Assembly (NCBI GenBank): GCA_020637855.1
Contig: JACKJR010000004.1
Coordinates: forward strand, 124,001-188,000
DNA: 64,000 bases
Direction of reading: 5' to 3'
Origin: Rhodobiaceae bacterium
GTDB taxonomy: Bacteria; Pseudomonadota; Alphaproteobacteria; Rhizobiales; Tepidamorphaceae
Below are positions 29,958-38,434 of this stretch, in pieces. Position 1 is the first letter of the stretch. Every line of letters starts with the position of its first letter. Below the pieces are notes generated by a model, which was not told the origin of the DNA, ran no database searches, and worked only from the letters and a program-made list of their open reading frames with translations. The position numbers and the translations under genes are program-made.

Positions 29958-30610
29958 TCTCGAATGTCGCCATCATCGACTACGGTTCCGGCAATCTGCA
30001 CTCCGCCGAAAAAGCCTTTGCACGCGCTGCCCGCGAAGGCGGAACCGGGACCACGGTGACTCTGACCAGCGACCCTGAGGTCGTGCGCAAGGCCGACCGC
30101 ATTGTGCTGCCCGGCGTTGGCGCCTTTGCCGACTGCAAGTCCGGTCTGCTGGCGATTGACGGCATGGAAGAGGTACTGATCGAAACCGTGATTGGTGCGG
30201 GCCGGCCGTTCCTTGGCATTTGCGTCGGGATGCAGTTGATGGCCGAACGCGGCCTGGAATATGGCGAGACCCCGGGCTTCGGCTGGATCGGCGGTGATGT
30301 CATGCGCATCGAGCCGGCAGACCCCATGCTGAAAGTGCCGCACATGGGCTGGAACACACTCGACGTGGTGAACCCGCACCCCCTGCTTGAAGGCATTCCC
30401 ACGGGACCCGACGGGTTGCATGCCTATTTCGTGCACTCCTATCACCTGCACACCACCAATGCCGCTCAGTGTGTCGCAACGACGGACTACGGCGGCGCGG
30501 TGACGGCGATGGTCGGACGCGACAACATGGCTGGAACCCAGTTCCACCCCGAGAAGAGCCAGACGCTCGGCCTCAAGCTGATCGCCAATTTCATGAAGTG
30601 GGCGCCATGA
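29954..30610 (+). CDS. hisH: imidazole glycerol phosphate synthase, glutaminase subunit
   Basis: A 218-residue class I glutamine amidotransferase. The nucleophile cysteine is in [15 protein letters not shown], and the histidine-glutamate pair is in [12 protein letters not shown]. It supplies ammonia to HisF for ring closure to imidazole glycerol phosphate and AICAR. Both ends overlap neighbours: four bases with the DUF2628 gene and four with hisA. Confidence 0.98.
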   Translation: MISNVAIIDYGSGNLHSAEKAFARAAREGGTGTTVTLTSDPEVVRKADRIVLPGVGAFADCKSGLLAIDGMEEVLIETVIGAGRPFLGICVGMQLMAERGLEYGETPGFGWIGGDVMRIEPADPMLKVPHMGWNTLDVVNPHPLLEGIPTGPDGLHAYFVHSYHLHTTNAAQCVATTDYGGAVTAMVGRDNMAGTQFHPEKSQTLGLKLIANFMKWAP

Positions 30611-31344
30611 TCCTGTTCCCGGCCATCGACCTGAAGGACGGCCAGTGCGTTCGTCTCGTCAAGGGCGAGATGGACCAGGCAACCGTCTATAATGCAGACC
30701 CGGCTGCTCAAGCCGCGAGCTTCGCCGCCGACGGGTTTCCATGGCTGCATGTCGTCGATCTCAATGGTGCCTTCGCCGGAAAAGCGGTGAATGCATCAGC
30801 CGTGGATGCGATCCTGTCCGCCGTTGCCGGGCGCATGAAGGTTCAGCTCGGCGGCGGCATCCGCACACTGGAAGATGTGGACCGCTGGCTTGGCGCGGGC
30901 TTGTCTCGGGTGATCCTCGGCACGATTGCGGTGCGCGATCCCGATCTGGTGCGTGCAGCCGCAAAGACACACCCCGGGAGGATTGTCGTCGGCATCGATG
31001 CGCGCGGTGGCAAGGTTGCGGTGGAGGGCTGGGCGCAAACCAGCACGCTCGACGCGGTCGATCTAGCCCGGCAGTTCGAGGATGCAGGCGTTGCCGCGAT
31101 CGTTTACACCGACATCGACCGTGACGGCATACTGACCGGCATCAACTGGGAAGCAACCATTGCACTGGCTGAAGCCGTATCGATTCCGGTCATCGCATCC
31201 GGCGGTCTTGCCTCCATGGAAGATATCGAACGCCTCGCGCAGCCCGACGCGGCAAAGCTTGAAGGCGCAATTTCCGGCCGCGCGCTCTATGACGGACGCA
31301 TCGATCCGGCTGCCGCGCTGGCGCGGCTGGCGAAAGCTGCTTGA
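30607..31344 (+). CDS. hisA: ProFAR isomerase
   Basis: A 245-residue TIM barrel, 1-(5-phosphoribosyl)-5-[(5-phosphoribosylamino)methylideneamino]imidazole-4-carboxamide isomerase. It starts [20 protein letters not shown] with the first catalytic aspartate and carries VQLGGGIRT and [12 protein letters not shown], the second phosphate and catalytic motifs. The ATG overlaps the hisH stop. A short relic of a second hisF start follows 16 bases after its stop. Confidence 0.98.
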   Translation: MILFPAIDLKDGQCVRLVKGEMDQATVYNADPAAQAASFAADGFPWLHVVDLNGAFAGKAVNASAVDAILSAVAGRMKVQLGGGIRTLEDVDRWLGAGLSRVILGTIAVRDPDLVRAAAKTHPGRIVVGIDARGGKVAVEGWAQTSTLDAVDLARQFEDAGVAAIVYTDIDRDGILTGINWEATIALAEAVSIPVIASGGLASMEDIERLAQPDAAKLEGAISGRALYDGRIDPAAALARLAKAA

Positions 31345-31360
31345 GGGAGTGACACGCCAG

Positions 31361-31406
31361 ATGCTGAAGACCCGTGTCATACCCTGTCTGGATGTGAAGG
31401 ATGGCC
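31361..31406 (+). pseudogene. relic of the 5' end of a second hisF
   Basis: The first 46 bases repeat the first 46 bases of the real hisF (31468-31513) with four differences, all in third codon positions (Arg, Pro, Leu and Asp codons) and all synonymous. It would encode [15 protein letters not shown] and then runs into a palindrome and unrelated sequence, so it cannot make HisF. The purely synonymous divergence means this copy descends from a hisF that was under selection as protein-coding sequence. Confidence 0.85.
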
Positions 31407-31439
31407 CGTCCTCCCGCAGCCGCTTTGCGGCGAGGACGG
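31406..31439. repeat. 34-bp imperfect palindrome between hisF relic and hisF
   Basis: The outer arms CCGTCCTC and GAGGACGG pair perfectly, as do the inner arms GCCGC and GCGGC around a TTT loop, with a five-base bulge (CCGCA) on the left arm. It starts exactly where similarity between the relic and hisF ends. In RNA it would form a strong hairpin between hisA and hisF. Confidence 0.75.
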
Positions 31440-31467
31440 ACAAAACTCATGAAAGGCGGCCGTCCGG

Positions 31468-32259
31468 ATGCTGAAGACCCGCGTCATACCTTGTCTCGAT
31501 GTGAAGGACGGCCGCGTCGTCAAGGGCATCCAGTTCGTCGATCTGATCGACGCCGGTGATCCGGTGGAGGCGGCAATCGCCTATGATGCCGCAGGTGCCG
31601 ACGAACTCTGCTTTCTCGATATCACCGCAAGCCATGAGGATCGCGGCATCCTGCTCGATGTGGTCACCCGCACGGCGGAAGCCTGCTTCATGCCGCTGAC
31701 CGTTGGCGGTGGCGTGCGCACGGTCGATGACATCCGCACCTTGTTGACGGCCGGTGCCGACAAGGTGTCGATCAATACCGCCGCAGTCAACGACCGGCAG
31801 TTCGTTGCTCGCGCCGCGGAAAAATTCGGCGAGCAGTGCATCGTCGTTGCCATCGACGCCAAGCAGGTATCGGACGAAGGCGAGCAGCCACGCTGGGAGA
31901 TATTCACCCATGGCGGGCGTAAACCGACGGGCATAGACGCGCTGGAATATGCCCATGAGGTCGTGTCGCTGGGTGCGGGGGAACTGTTGCTGACCTCGAT
32001 GGATCGTGACGGTACGAAATCGGGCTTCGACAATGCGTTGACCCGGGCGATTTCCGATGCGGTCGCGGTGCCGGTTATCGCGTCGGGCGGCGTCGGCAAC
32101 CTCGATCATCTGATTGACGGTGTCCGCGAGGGCCATGCGAGCGCGGTTCTGGCCGCATCGATCTTCCATTTCGGCACGTACACGATCGGCCAGGCAAAAC
32201 GCCACATGGCCGCCGCCGGTCTGGCGATGCGGCTCGACGGTGTCGGAGGTGCGTCATGA
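31468..32259 (+). CDS. hisF: imidazole glycerol phosphate synthase, cyclase subunit
   Basis: A 263-residue TIM barrel that partners HisH. The N-terminal [20 protein letters not shown] carries the first catalytic aspartate. [28 protein letters not shown] with the second aspartate and VIASGGVGN follow. It lies 123 bases from hisA, an unusually wide gap in this otherwise overlapping operon, and the gap is filled by the relic and palindrome. The stop overlaps the hisE start. Confidence 0.98.
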   Translation: MLKTRVIPCLDVKDGRVVKGIQFVDLIDAGDPVEAAIAYDAAGADELCFLDITASHEDRGILLDVVTRTAEACFMPLTVGGGVRTVDDIRTLLTAGADKVSINTAAVNDRQFVARAAEKFGEQCIVVAIDAKQVSDEGEQPRWEIFTHGGRKPTGIDALEYAHEVVSLGAGELLLTSMDRDGTKSGFDNALTRAISDAVAVPVIASGGVGNLDHLIDGVREGHASAVLAASIFHFGTYTIGQAKRHMAAAGLAMRLDGVGGAS

Positions 32260-32597
32260 GCGCACATATCATGAAAGAACGTGTCGATCTCGACGCGCTG
32301 ATGGAAATCGTCGCAGCGCGCGCCGGCGACGCGCCGGAAAAATCCTATACCGCCAGCCTGCTTGCCGGCGGACCGGAGCGTGCCGCAAAGAAGTTCGGCG
32401 AAGAAGCCGTTGAAGCTGTGATTGCAGCGGTTAGCGGAGATACGGCTGCCCTTACAGCGGAAACAGCCGATGTGCTGTATCATCTGGCCGTCATGTTGCA
32501 GACTACGGGCGTTTCGCTTGATGACGTTTATGCCGAACTTGCCCGCCGCACGGGCCAGAGCGGGCATGCCGAAAAGGCTTCCCGCACCAAGAGCTGA
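32256..32597 (+). CDS. hisE: phosphoribosyl-ATP pyrophosphatase
   Basis: A 113-residue MazG-like pyrophosphohydrolase for the second step of histidine synthesis. Motifs are [21 protein letters not shown] and [13 protein letters not shown], the helices carrying the metal-binding glutamates and aspartate. It is the stand-alone form, without HisI. The ATG overlaps the hisF stop; a second ATG five codons on (32271) is an alternative. Confidence 0.97.
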   Translation: MSAHIMKERVDLDALMEIVAARAGDAPEKSYTASLLAGGPERAAKKFGEEAVEAVIAAVSGDTAALTAETADVLYHLAVMLQTTGVSLDDVYAELARRTGQSGHAEKASRTKS

Positions 32598-32617
32598 TCA
32601 TTCCGGGGCTGATCACC

Positions 32618-33571
32618 ATGGACCAGATGTCACCAGCCGAGCTGTCGCCTTATCAGACCTTCACCCGCGAGAAGTGGGCGGAACTGCGTGCCGATACACC
32701 GATGACACTGGCGCAAGCCGAAATCGAGCACATGCGCGGCCTCAACGAACACCTGTCCATGGACGAGGTGGAACAGATTTACCTGCCGATGTCGCGGCTT
32801 TTGAGCCTCTATGTCGAGGCAACCCAGTCGCTGTTCCGCGCGACACAGGAATTCCTCCACGCCGGCAAGTTCAAGGTGCCCTACATCATCGGCATAGGTG
32901 GGTCGGTTGCTGCGGGCAAATCGACCACCGCGCGTGTGCTCAAGGCTCTGCTGGCGCGCTGGCCGAACACGCCCAAGGTTGATCTGGTCACGACAGATGG
33001 CTTCCTGTTTCCCAACGCGGTGCTGGAAGCAGACGGGCTGATGGAACGCAAAGGGTTTCCGGAGAGTTACGATCTTCCCGCGCTGCTGGAATTCCTGACC
33101 CGGATCAAGGCGGGTGACCGCTCTGTTCCCGCGCCGGTTTACTCACACTTCACCTATGACATCGTCGAGGGTCAGCACGTCGTCGTCGACCGGCCTGACA
33201 TCCTGATTCTGGAAGGCCTCAACGTGTTGCAGGTGGGAACCATGCCGCGCGATGGCGAAGCGATCCCGTTCGTGTCCGACTTCTTCGATTTTTCGATCTA
33301 TCTCGATGCCGACGTGAAGACGGTCGAGAAGTGGTATATCAGCCGCTTTCTGCGCTTGCGCAGCACGGCATTCCGCGATCCCGGATCTTACTTTCACCGC
33401 TATGCGCAGCTTGACGATGATGCCGCGCGCGAAACCGCGCTTAGCATCTGGAACAGGATCAATCTGCCCAATCTGGTCGAAAACGTCCGGCCGACGCGCC
33501 ACCGTGCCGACCTGATCCTGAAGAAGGGCGCCGATCACCGCATCGAGACGGTGAACCTGCGCAAACTCTAA
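32618..33571 (+). CDS. coaA: type I pantothenate kinase
   Basis: A 317-residue kinase that starts CoA synthesis. Motifs are [15 protein letters not shown], the P-loop [40 protein letters not shown] and [10 protein letters not shown], all as in CoaA. It lies 20 bases after hisE and ends the his cluster. In many members of this order coaA likewise follows hisE. With coaE near 20 kb, two CoA steps are in this window. Confidence 0.98.
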   Translation: MDQMSPAELSPYQTFTREKWAELRADTPMTLAQAEIEHMRGLNEHLSMDEVEQIYLPMSRLLSLYVEATQSLFRATQEFLHAGKFKVPYIIGIGGSVAAGKSTTARVLKALLARWPNTPKVDLVTTDGFLFPNAVLEADGLMERKGFPESYDLPALLEFLTRIKAGDRSVPAPVYSHFTYDIVEGQHVVVDRPDILILEGLNVLQVGTMPRDGEAIPFVSDFFDFSIYLDADVKTVEKWYISRFLRLRSTAFRDPGSYFHRYAQLDDDAARETALSIWNRINLPNLVENVRPTRHRADLILKKGADHRIETVNLRKL

Positions 33572-33582
33572 GCCTACCCAAT

Positions 33583-33670
33583 CGTCATTGCCGGGCTTGA
33601 CCCGGCAATCCAGGAGCAAATGGCAACACACACCGCTACTGGATGCCTGGATCAAGTCCGGGGAATGATG
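33583..33670. repeat. composite palindromic repeat (MITE-like), left copy
   Basis: The element opens with a nine-base-pair stem, ATTGCCGGG and CCCGGCAAT, around CTTGA. It closes with a second, imperfect arm containing GGATCAAGTCCGGGGAATGATGG. The first 23 bases recur exactly, in reverse orientation, at 35184-35206. Short elements of this kind are dispersed in rhizobial intergenic DNA. Confidence 0.75.
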
Positions 33671-33730
33671 GATGAGCTAAATTGCGGGCTTTCATCTACC
33701 GTCGCGTCGACAGTGGCCAGCGCAGTCCCT

Positions 33731-33880
33731 TTAAATCGGGAATCCGTTCTCGCGCGCAAGATCACGCAGACTGATCTGTGGTCGCGCGCGAACAGGAAGC
33801 CCGCCGCATAGAGATGGCCGGCGCCGGTCAGATCGACCACGCGTGCCATCCGTCCGGGCGTATCGGATACCTCGCAATAG
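33731..33880 (-). pseudogene. relic of an adenosine kinase 3' end
   Basis: On the minus strand the sequence reads RVVDLTGAGHLYAAGFLFAR. After a frameshifting deletion of about 26 codons it continues RPQISLRDLARENGFPI and a TAA stop. These match the end of the intact adenosine kinase at 35271-36272 (RIVDLTGAGDLYAAGFLFAR and RPQVSLRDLARENGFPV). The deletion joint falls at a GCGCG run present at both ends in the intact gene. The catalytic aspartate of GAGD is His here. Most codon differences are synonymous, so the relic comes from a diverged orthologue. Confidence 0.88.
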
Positions 33881-33986
33881 CCGCGCCTGTCAGCCGTCAA
33901 CAGAAGGGATATTGGCAGTGGAGCACAGCGTAATAACGCATGTGGTATAGTGCGCGCGATTCTCTTCCCCCAGTGAGGTTCGCCGC

Positions 33987-34919
33987 ATGACTGATGCAGA
34001 AAACAAGTATTCCGCCGTCGCAAAAATTGCATTTGAAAATGCTTTGCATGCTGAGTTGCCAAACGACAACTCTATCGATGGCCTGATTAGCGCATTTGAG
34101 GCCGCATGCGAAACTGATGATGCGGGCAACGAATTTTGGAGCGCCCGTGAGTTGGCCGTTTTGCTTGGCTATCAGGACTATCGCAACTTCTCGAAAATCA
34201 TCGAAAAAGCGAAGGTCTCATGCAAGGGCAGCGGACATGACCCAGAAGACCATTTCGTTGACGTCACCGATATGGTCCAAATTGGCTCTGGCGCAGCACG
34301 AGAAATCGATGACGTAAAATTGAGCCGCTACGCATCGTATTTGGTGGCTCAAAATGGCGATGCTAGAAAGCGTCCAATTGCGTTCGCCCAAACCTACTTC
34401 GCCATTCAGACGCGACGGCAAGAAATTCACGACGCGGAAGAGGCCGCATATTCGCCCCTCTCAGAGGATCAAAAAAGGGTCCTACTTCGTGAAGAAATCA
34501 AAGAGCACAACAAGCACCTTGCGAGCGCAGCAAAATCGTCTGGCGTAGTTCAGCCCATCGATTTCGCGATCTTTCAAACTTATGGGTACAAGGGCTTGTA
34601 CGGTGGGCTCGACAGGCCGGGTATTCAGCGTCGTAAAGGGCTGCGGGCAAAGCAGAATATTCTGGATCATATGGGAAGCACGGAGCTCGCGGCTAACCTG
34701 TTCCGCGCAACACAGACCGAAGAAAAACTGCGGCGCGAGGGAATCAAGGGCAAAGATGCGGCAAACCGCGCGCACTACGAAGTTGGCGCAAAGGTTCGGC
34801 AGACAATTTCGGAGATTGGCGGGACGATGCCGGAAGCCTTGCCACCCGCAGAGGATATTAAAAAGGTTCAGAAGCGTTTGAAGAAAGCAAAGATCAGTCT
34901 GTTGCCCGAAACCAAGTAG
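33987..34919 (+). CDS. dinD: DinD-family (DNA-damage-inducible protein D) protein
   Basis: A 310-residue protein. The N-terminal half is BRO-N-like (EFWSARELAVLLGYQDYRNF). The family core follows: GAAREIDDVKLSRYASYLVAQNGD and IAFAQTYFAIQTRRQE. The C-terminal half has AKQNILDHMGSTELAANLFRATQTEEKLRREG and ends in a basic tail. E. coli DinD is SOS-induced and inhibits RecA-mediated strand exchange. This one is about 35 residues longer and has visibly lower GC and more AT-ending codons than its neighbours, a sign of transfer. GAGG precedes the ATG at nine bases. No SOS box is visible. Confidence 0.9.
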   Translation: MTDAENKYSAVAKIAFENALHAELPNDNSIDGLISAFEAACETDDAGNEFWSARELAVLLGYQDYRNFSKIIEKAKVSCKGSGHDPEDHFVDVTDMVQIGSGAAREIDDVKLSRYASYLVAQNGDARKRPIAFAQTYFAIQTRRQEIHDAEEAAYSPLSEDQKRVLLREEIKEHNKHLASAAKSSGVVQPIDFAIFQTYGYKGLYGGLDRPGIQRRKGLRAKQNILDHMGSTELAANLFRATQTEEKLRREGIKGKDAANRAHYEVGAKVRQTISEIGGTMPEALPPAEDIKKVQKRLKKAKISLLPETK

Positions 34920-35270
34920 GCGTCATTTCAGACACCCCAAACCACATTCCCATGTGTGTCCGGGACCTTTCTGAGCGTTTCTCGGGATACTGCCTGCACG
35001 CCTTGCCAACGCGCTTTGTGAGATCAGAAACAAACTTCCTGTCCCTCGCATCCATGCCGGATATGGTATGTTCACAGGTTTATGGGCGGGCGCGTTTCAT
35101 GCCGTAAGGCTATGAGAATCCGGTGATTTTGGTACGTACTTGATGATGCGTTTGCTACCTAATGGCGCATTTGCCCTGGAGTGCCGGGTCAAGCCCGGCA
35201 ATGACGGATAGGGTATGAGTGGCAAGCAGATTTAGCTTGCTGCCGGTTCAGGAAATTTAACTGCAGCCGC
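34920..35270. other. right part of the accessory island
   Basis: A 351-bp gap with lower GC than the flanks and no credible gene. It contains the right copy of the palindromic repeat (35183-35206) and a six-base-pair hairpin (GCAAGC/GCTTGC around 35222-35240) that could fold at the end of the adenosine kinase transcript, but with no T-run. The 5' half has no feature I recognise. Confidence 0.5.
35183..35206. repeat. palindromic repeat, right copy, inverted
   Basis: GCCGGG and CCCGGC pair around TCAAG. From 35184 to 35206 the sequence is the exact reverse complement of 33583-33605 at the left end of the island. The two copies bracket the adenosine kinase relic and dinD. Confidence 0.75.
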
Positions 35271-36272
35271 CTAGACGGGAAAGCCGTTCTCGCGCGCAAG
35301 ATCGCGAAGGCTGACCTGTGGTCGCGCGCCGACATGCGAAATCACTTCGGACGCGCAGATTGCAGCAAGGTGTCCGCATTCCTCGGGCGTCATGCCGCGT
35401 ACCCGCGCAAACAGGAAGCCTGCCGCATAGAGATCACCCGCGCCAGTCAGATCGACAATGCGGGGAACCGGCTGTGCCGGCACATCGATCCGTGAGCCCG
35501 TATTGAAGATCGATGCGCCTTCCGCGCTGCGCGTGATGACGGCAGCCCGGGCTTCTCCGCCGAGCGAATCCATTGCGGTGGCAAGATCACCCGTCTGATA
35601 AAGCGCACGCACTTCGTGCTCGTTGGCAAAGACGAGATCGACCGTGCCGGAGCGGATAAGCTCGAGAAACTCGTCGCGGTAGCGTTCGACGCAGAAGGCA
35701 TCTGACAGCGTAAGAACAACCTCGCGTCCCGCGGCCTTCGCAACGTCGGCCGCCTTCACGAAAGCCCGCTTGGCATTATCAGGGTCCCACAGATAACCCT
35801 CAAGATACAGCACCCGCGATGCGGCAATCGTACCCTCATCGATATCGGCGGGACCCAGTTCCTGCGCCGCGCCCAGAAAGGTATTCATGGTGCGCTCGCC
35901 ATCGGGCGTGACAAGAACGAGGCAGCGTCCGGTAGCGGCACCTGAATCGAGCGGCGCGGTTTCGAAACCGACGCCGAGCGCACGGATATCGTGAGAGAAA
36001 ACGTCACCAAGACCGTCATCGGCAACCTTGCCGACGAAAGCCGCCGACCCGCCCAGCGAAGCGATGCCTGCAATCGTGTTGGCTGCCGATCCGCCGGAAG
36101 ATTCCATGCCCGGACCCATCTGGCTGTACAGCAGGTCTGCCTGTGCAGGTCCGATCAGGTGCATCGAACCCTTGGCGAGATCATGCTTGGCAAGAAAGGC
36201 CTCATCGGCGCGCGCGATCACATCGACGATCGCGTTGCCAAGGCCGATGACATCATAGCGGGTGTCGGTCAT
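35271..36272 (-). CDS. PfkB-family adenosine kinase
   Basis: A 333-residue ribokinase-fold enzyme. The start TRYDVIGLGNAIVDVIARAD and the GGSAANTIAGIASLGG loop are of the adenosine/sugar kinase type. The C-terminal signature VDLTGAGDLYAAGFLFA contains the catalytic aspartate, and FANEHEVRALY is the substrate-side strand. It most likely phosphorylates adenosine to AMP; another nucleoside or sugar is possible. Its 3' end faces the accessory island, whose other side carries a diverged relic of the same 3' end. Confidence 0.9.
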   Translation of the reverse strand: MTDTRYDVIGLGNAIVDVIARADEAFLAKHDLAKGSMHLIGPAQADLLYSQMGPGMESSGGSAANTIAGIASLGGSAAFVGKVADDGLGDVFSHDIRALGVGFETAPLDSGAATGRCLVLVTPDGERTMNTFLGAAQELGPADIDEGTIAASRVLYLEGYLWDPDNAKRAFVKAADVAKAAGREVVLTLSDAFCVERYRDEFLELIRSGTVDLVFANEHEVRALYQTGDLATAMDSLGGEARAAVITRSAEGASIFNTGSRIDVPAQPVPRIVDLTGAGDLYAAGFLFARVRGMTPEECGHLAAICASEVISHVGARPQVSLRDLARENGFPV

Positions 36273-36429
36273 GCGCTTTCAAGTCTCCCGATAATGGTCA
36301 AACGGTTTTCAGTTCCTGAGGTTTCCGGGCTTGATAACGCCCTGAGGCGATAACATGTTTGCGTCTGGTCAATGCACCGGCCAATTCCCGCCTTTTCCTG
36401 CAACTCATTCCGAAACCGACAGGACGAAC

Positions 36430-37101
36430 ATGCTTCAGGACGCCGTCACGTCTTTCAACCAGATGTTTGAAAAGCCGTTTCGCGGCGTCCTGTGGAAGAC
36501 GATCGGGCTGACTCTCCTGCTGTTTGTGGCCGTCTTCGGCGTTTGCTTCAAGCTGCTGGAATATTTTTCCGCCGATTTCGCCGCCTGGATCGTCACCGCG
36601 GCAGGCATTGTCGCCGCGCTTATCTATCTCGTTGCCTGCGCGTTCCTGTTCCCGCCGGTGACTGCGCTGGTGGCGAGCCTCTACCTTGATGACGTAGCCG
36701 ATGTCGTCGAAAAACAGGACTATCCCGCCGACGCTCCGGGCAAGCCGATGCCCGCGGGCGAGGCCATCGTGCAGGGCCTGCGCTTCATGCTGATCGTCAT
36801 CGGCGTCAACCTGCTGGTATTGCTGGTGATCTGGTTGCCGGGCGTCAATGCCGCCGCCTTCTTCATTGCCAACGGCTATCTGCTGGGGCGGGAATATTTC
36901 GAACTGGCCGCAAGCCGCTTCCGCCGCCGTGACGATGTGAAGGCGTTCCGCAAACAGTATGGCGGCACGGTTTTCATGGCCGGTATGGTGATCGCGCTCT
37001 TCGTTGCGGTGCCGGTTCTCAACCTGATGACACCTCTATTCGCCACCACCTTCATGGTCCACACCCACAAGCGGCTGTCTGGGTCGCGCCCTGCGGATTA
37101 A
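36430..37101 (+). CDS. CysZ/EI24-type membrane protein (sulfate transporter family)
   Basis: A 223-residue protein with about four to five hydrophobic segments (LWKTIGLTLLLFVAVFGVCF, IVAALIYLVACAFLFPPVTALVA in parts, FMLIVIGVNLLVLLVIWL). It shows the FANGYLLGREYFELAASR-type motif of the CysZ/EI24 fold. CysZ proteins move sulfate into cells; the substrate of this branch is not established. AGGA precedes the ATG at seven bases. Its stop overlaps the stop of the convergent nth gene by four bases. Confidence 0.85.
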   Translation: MLQDAVTSFNQMFEKPFRGVLWKTIGLTLLLFVAVFGVCFKLLEYFSADFAAWIVTAAGIVAALIYLVACAFLFPPVTALVASLYLDDVADVVEKQDYPADAPGKPMPAGEAIVQGLRFMLIVIGVNLLVLLVIWLPGVNAAAFFIANGYLLGREYFELAASRFRRRDDVKAFRKQYGGTVFMAGMVIALFVAVPVLNLMTPLFATTFMVHTHKRLSGSRPAD

Positions 37102-37805
37102 GCGGTCTTATCGGGAAAGATGCAGTAATCGGCGATGATGCAGCGGTTGCAGGCGGGCTTTCGCGCCTTGCAGATGTAACGCCCGTGCAGGATCAGCCAG
37201 TGGTGAGCGTCGCGCTTATAGGCTTCCGGCACCACGCGTTCCAGATTGTCTTCCACCGCGCGAACGTCCTTGCCCGGCGCAAGTCCGGTGCGGTTGGCGA
37301 CGCGGAAGATGTGGGTATCGACTGCAATCGTCGGTTCTCCGAATGCTGTGTTGAGCACCACATTCGCGGTCTTGCGCCCGACGCCGGGCAGGCGTTCAAG
37401 CTCCTCGCGGGTGCGTGGCACCTCGCCGCCGAACTCATCGAGGATCATCTGCGACAGCGCCAGAACGTTCTTCGCCTTGTTGCGGTAAAGTCCGAGGCTC
37501 TTGATGCGCTCTCGAATTCCTTCTTCGCCAAGCCCCACCATCTTCTCCGGCGTGTCGGCATCGGCGAAGAGTATCTTCGTTGCCTTGTTGACCCCGACAT
37601 CGGTCGCTTGCGCCGACAGGGCGACGGCAACAACCAGCGTGTATGGATCGCGATATTCGAGCTCGGTGGTTGGTTCCGGATTGCCCGCTTTCAGCGCAGC
37701 GAACATCGCCTCGATGGTTGCTGCATCGAGTTTCGTCGGCTTGGGCCGTCGCGCGGGCTTTTTCTTCGTTGCGGCTTTTGGCTTCGGGGTCTGGCTAATG
37801 GGCAT
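37098..37805 (-). CDS. nth: endonuclease III
   Basis: A 235-residue base-excision-repair glycosylase/AP lyase. The helix-hairpin-helix LPGVGRKTANVVLN carries the catalytic lysine, VDTHIFRVANR carries the aspartate, and the [4Fe-4S] ligands are spaced C-x6-C-x2-C-x5-C in CKARKPACNRCIIADYC. A lysine- and proline-rich leader of about 20 residues precedes the domain. The start is ATG 37805; the open frame further upstream is antisense to the DUF2244 gene. It removes oxidised pyrimidines. Confidence 0.97.
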   Translation of the reverse strand: MPISQTPKPKAATKKKPARRPKPTKLDAATIEAMFAALKAGNPEPTTELEYRDPYTLVVAVALSAQATDVGVNKATKILFADADTPEKMVGLGEEGIRERIKSLGLYRNKAKNVLALSQMILDEFGGEVPRTREELERLPGVGRKTANVVLNTAFGEPTIAVDTHIFRVANRTGLAPGKDVRAVEDNLERVVPEAYKRDAHHWLILHGRYICKARKPACNRCIIADYCIFPDKTA

Positions 37806-37826
37806 TGGATTTCTATACTTAGGGTC

Positions 37827-38351
37827 ATGAATGACGCCAACCCGAATCCTGACGTTCCTGCTTCTGATGCGGGTGAAAAACCGCTGTTCGAGGCGGTGAT
37901 CACGCCGCACCGCTCGCTGAGCGCGCGCGGCTTCCTCGCCGTCATGTCGTTGATCGCCAGCGTCAGCTTTGTGTCGGGGTTGGCATTCTGGATGATCGGA
38001 GCATGGCCGGTGGTTGGTTTCTTCGGGCTCGACGTGGCGCTGATCTGGTACGCCTTCCGCGCCAACTATCGTGCGGCGCGCGTGCGCGAGATCGTCTCGG
38101 TCAGCCATGACAGGTTGCGTATTGAGCGCACCGATACGAAAGGTCACCGCCGCCGTATCGAGATGAACCCCTACTGGGCGCGTCTTGAAGCCGAACGCGA
38201 CGAGGAGTTCGGCATGCTGGGCTTGTCCGTCGTGTCCCACGGGACCAGCGAGCGCGTCGGCGACTGGCTGTCACCGTCCGAACGCGAAGCCTTCGGCAAG
38301 GCTCTGGCCAAGGCACTCCATGATGCCCGCAACACGATACCCGTGCATTAA
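37827..38351 (+). CDS. DUF2244 membrane protein
   Basis: A 174-residue protein with the domain start FEAVITPHRSLSARGF, two hydrophobic segments (FLAVMSLIASVSFVSGLAFW and IGAWPVVGFFGLDVALIWYAF in parts) and a soluble C-terminal half with NPYWARLEAE. DUF2244 function is unknown. It diverges from nth with 21 bases between the starts. AGGG is very close to the ATG. Confidence 0.85.
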   Translation: MNDANPNPDVPASDAGEKPLFEAVITPHRSLSARGFLAVMSLIASVSFVSGLAFWMIGAWPVVGFFGLDVALIWYAFRANYRAARVREIVSVSHDRLRIERTDTKGHRRRIEMNPYWARLEAERDEEFGMLGLSVVSHGTSERVGDWLSPSEREAFGKALAKALHDARNTIPVH

Positions 38352-38434
38352 TCCGCTAATGCAGGAATCGGGTGGGTTTGCCGTTTTTGCCGGTTTAGAC
38401 AGGCTTCATGTGAATTCAACATGGAGCCAGACCG

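Larger units (their letters stand above)
33572..33986. other. left part of an accessory island
   Basis: This 415-bp gap contains a composite palindromic element (33583-33670), a decayed adenosine kinase 3' end on the minus strand (33731-33880) and about 100 bp of lower-GC sequence leading into the dinD-type gene. A TATAGT at 33946-33951 is a possible -10 element, without a convincing -35. No LexA-type site of the form GTTC-N7-GTTC is seen. Confidence 0.6.
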
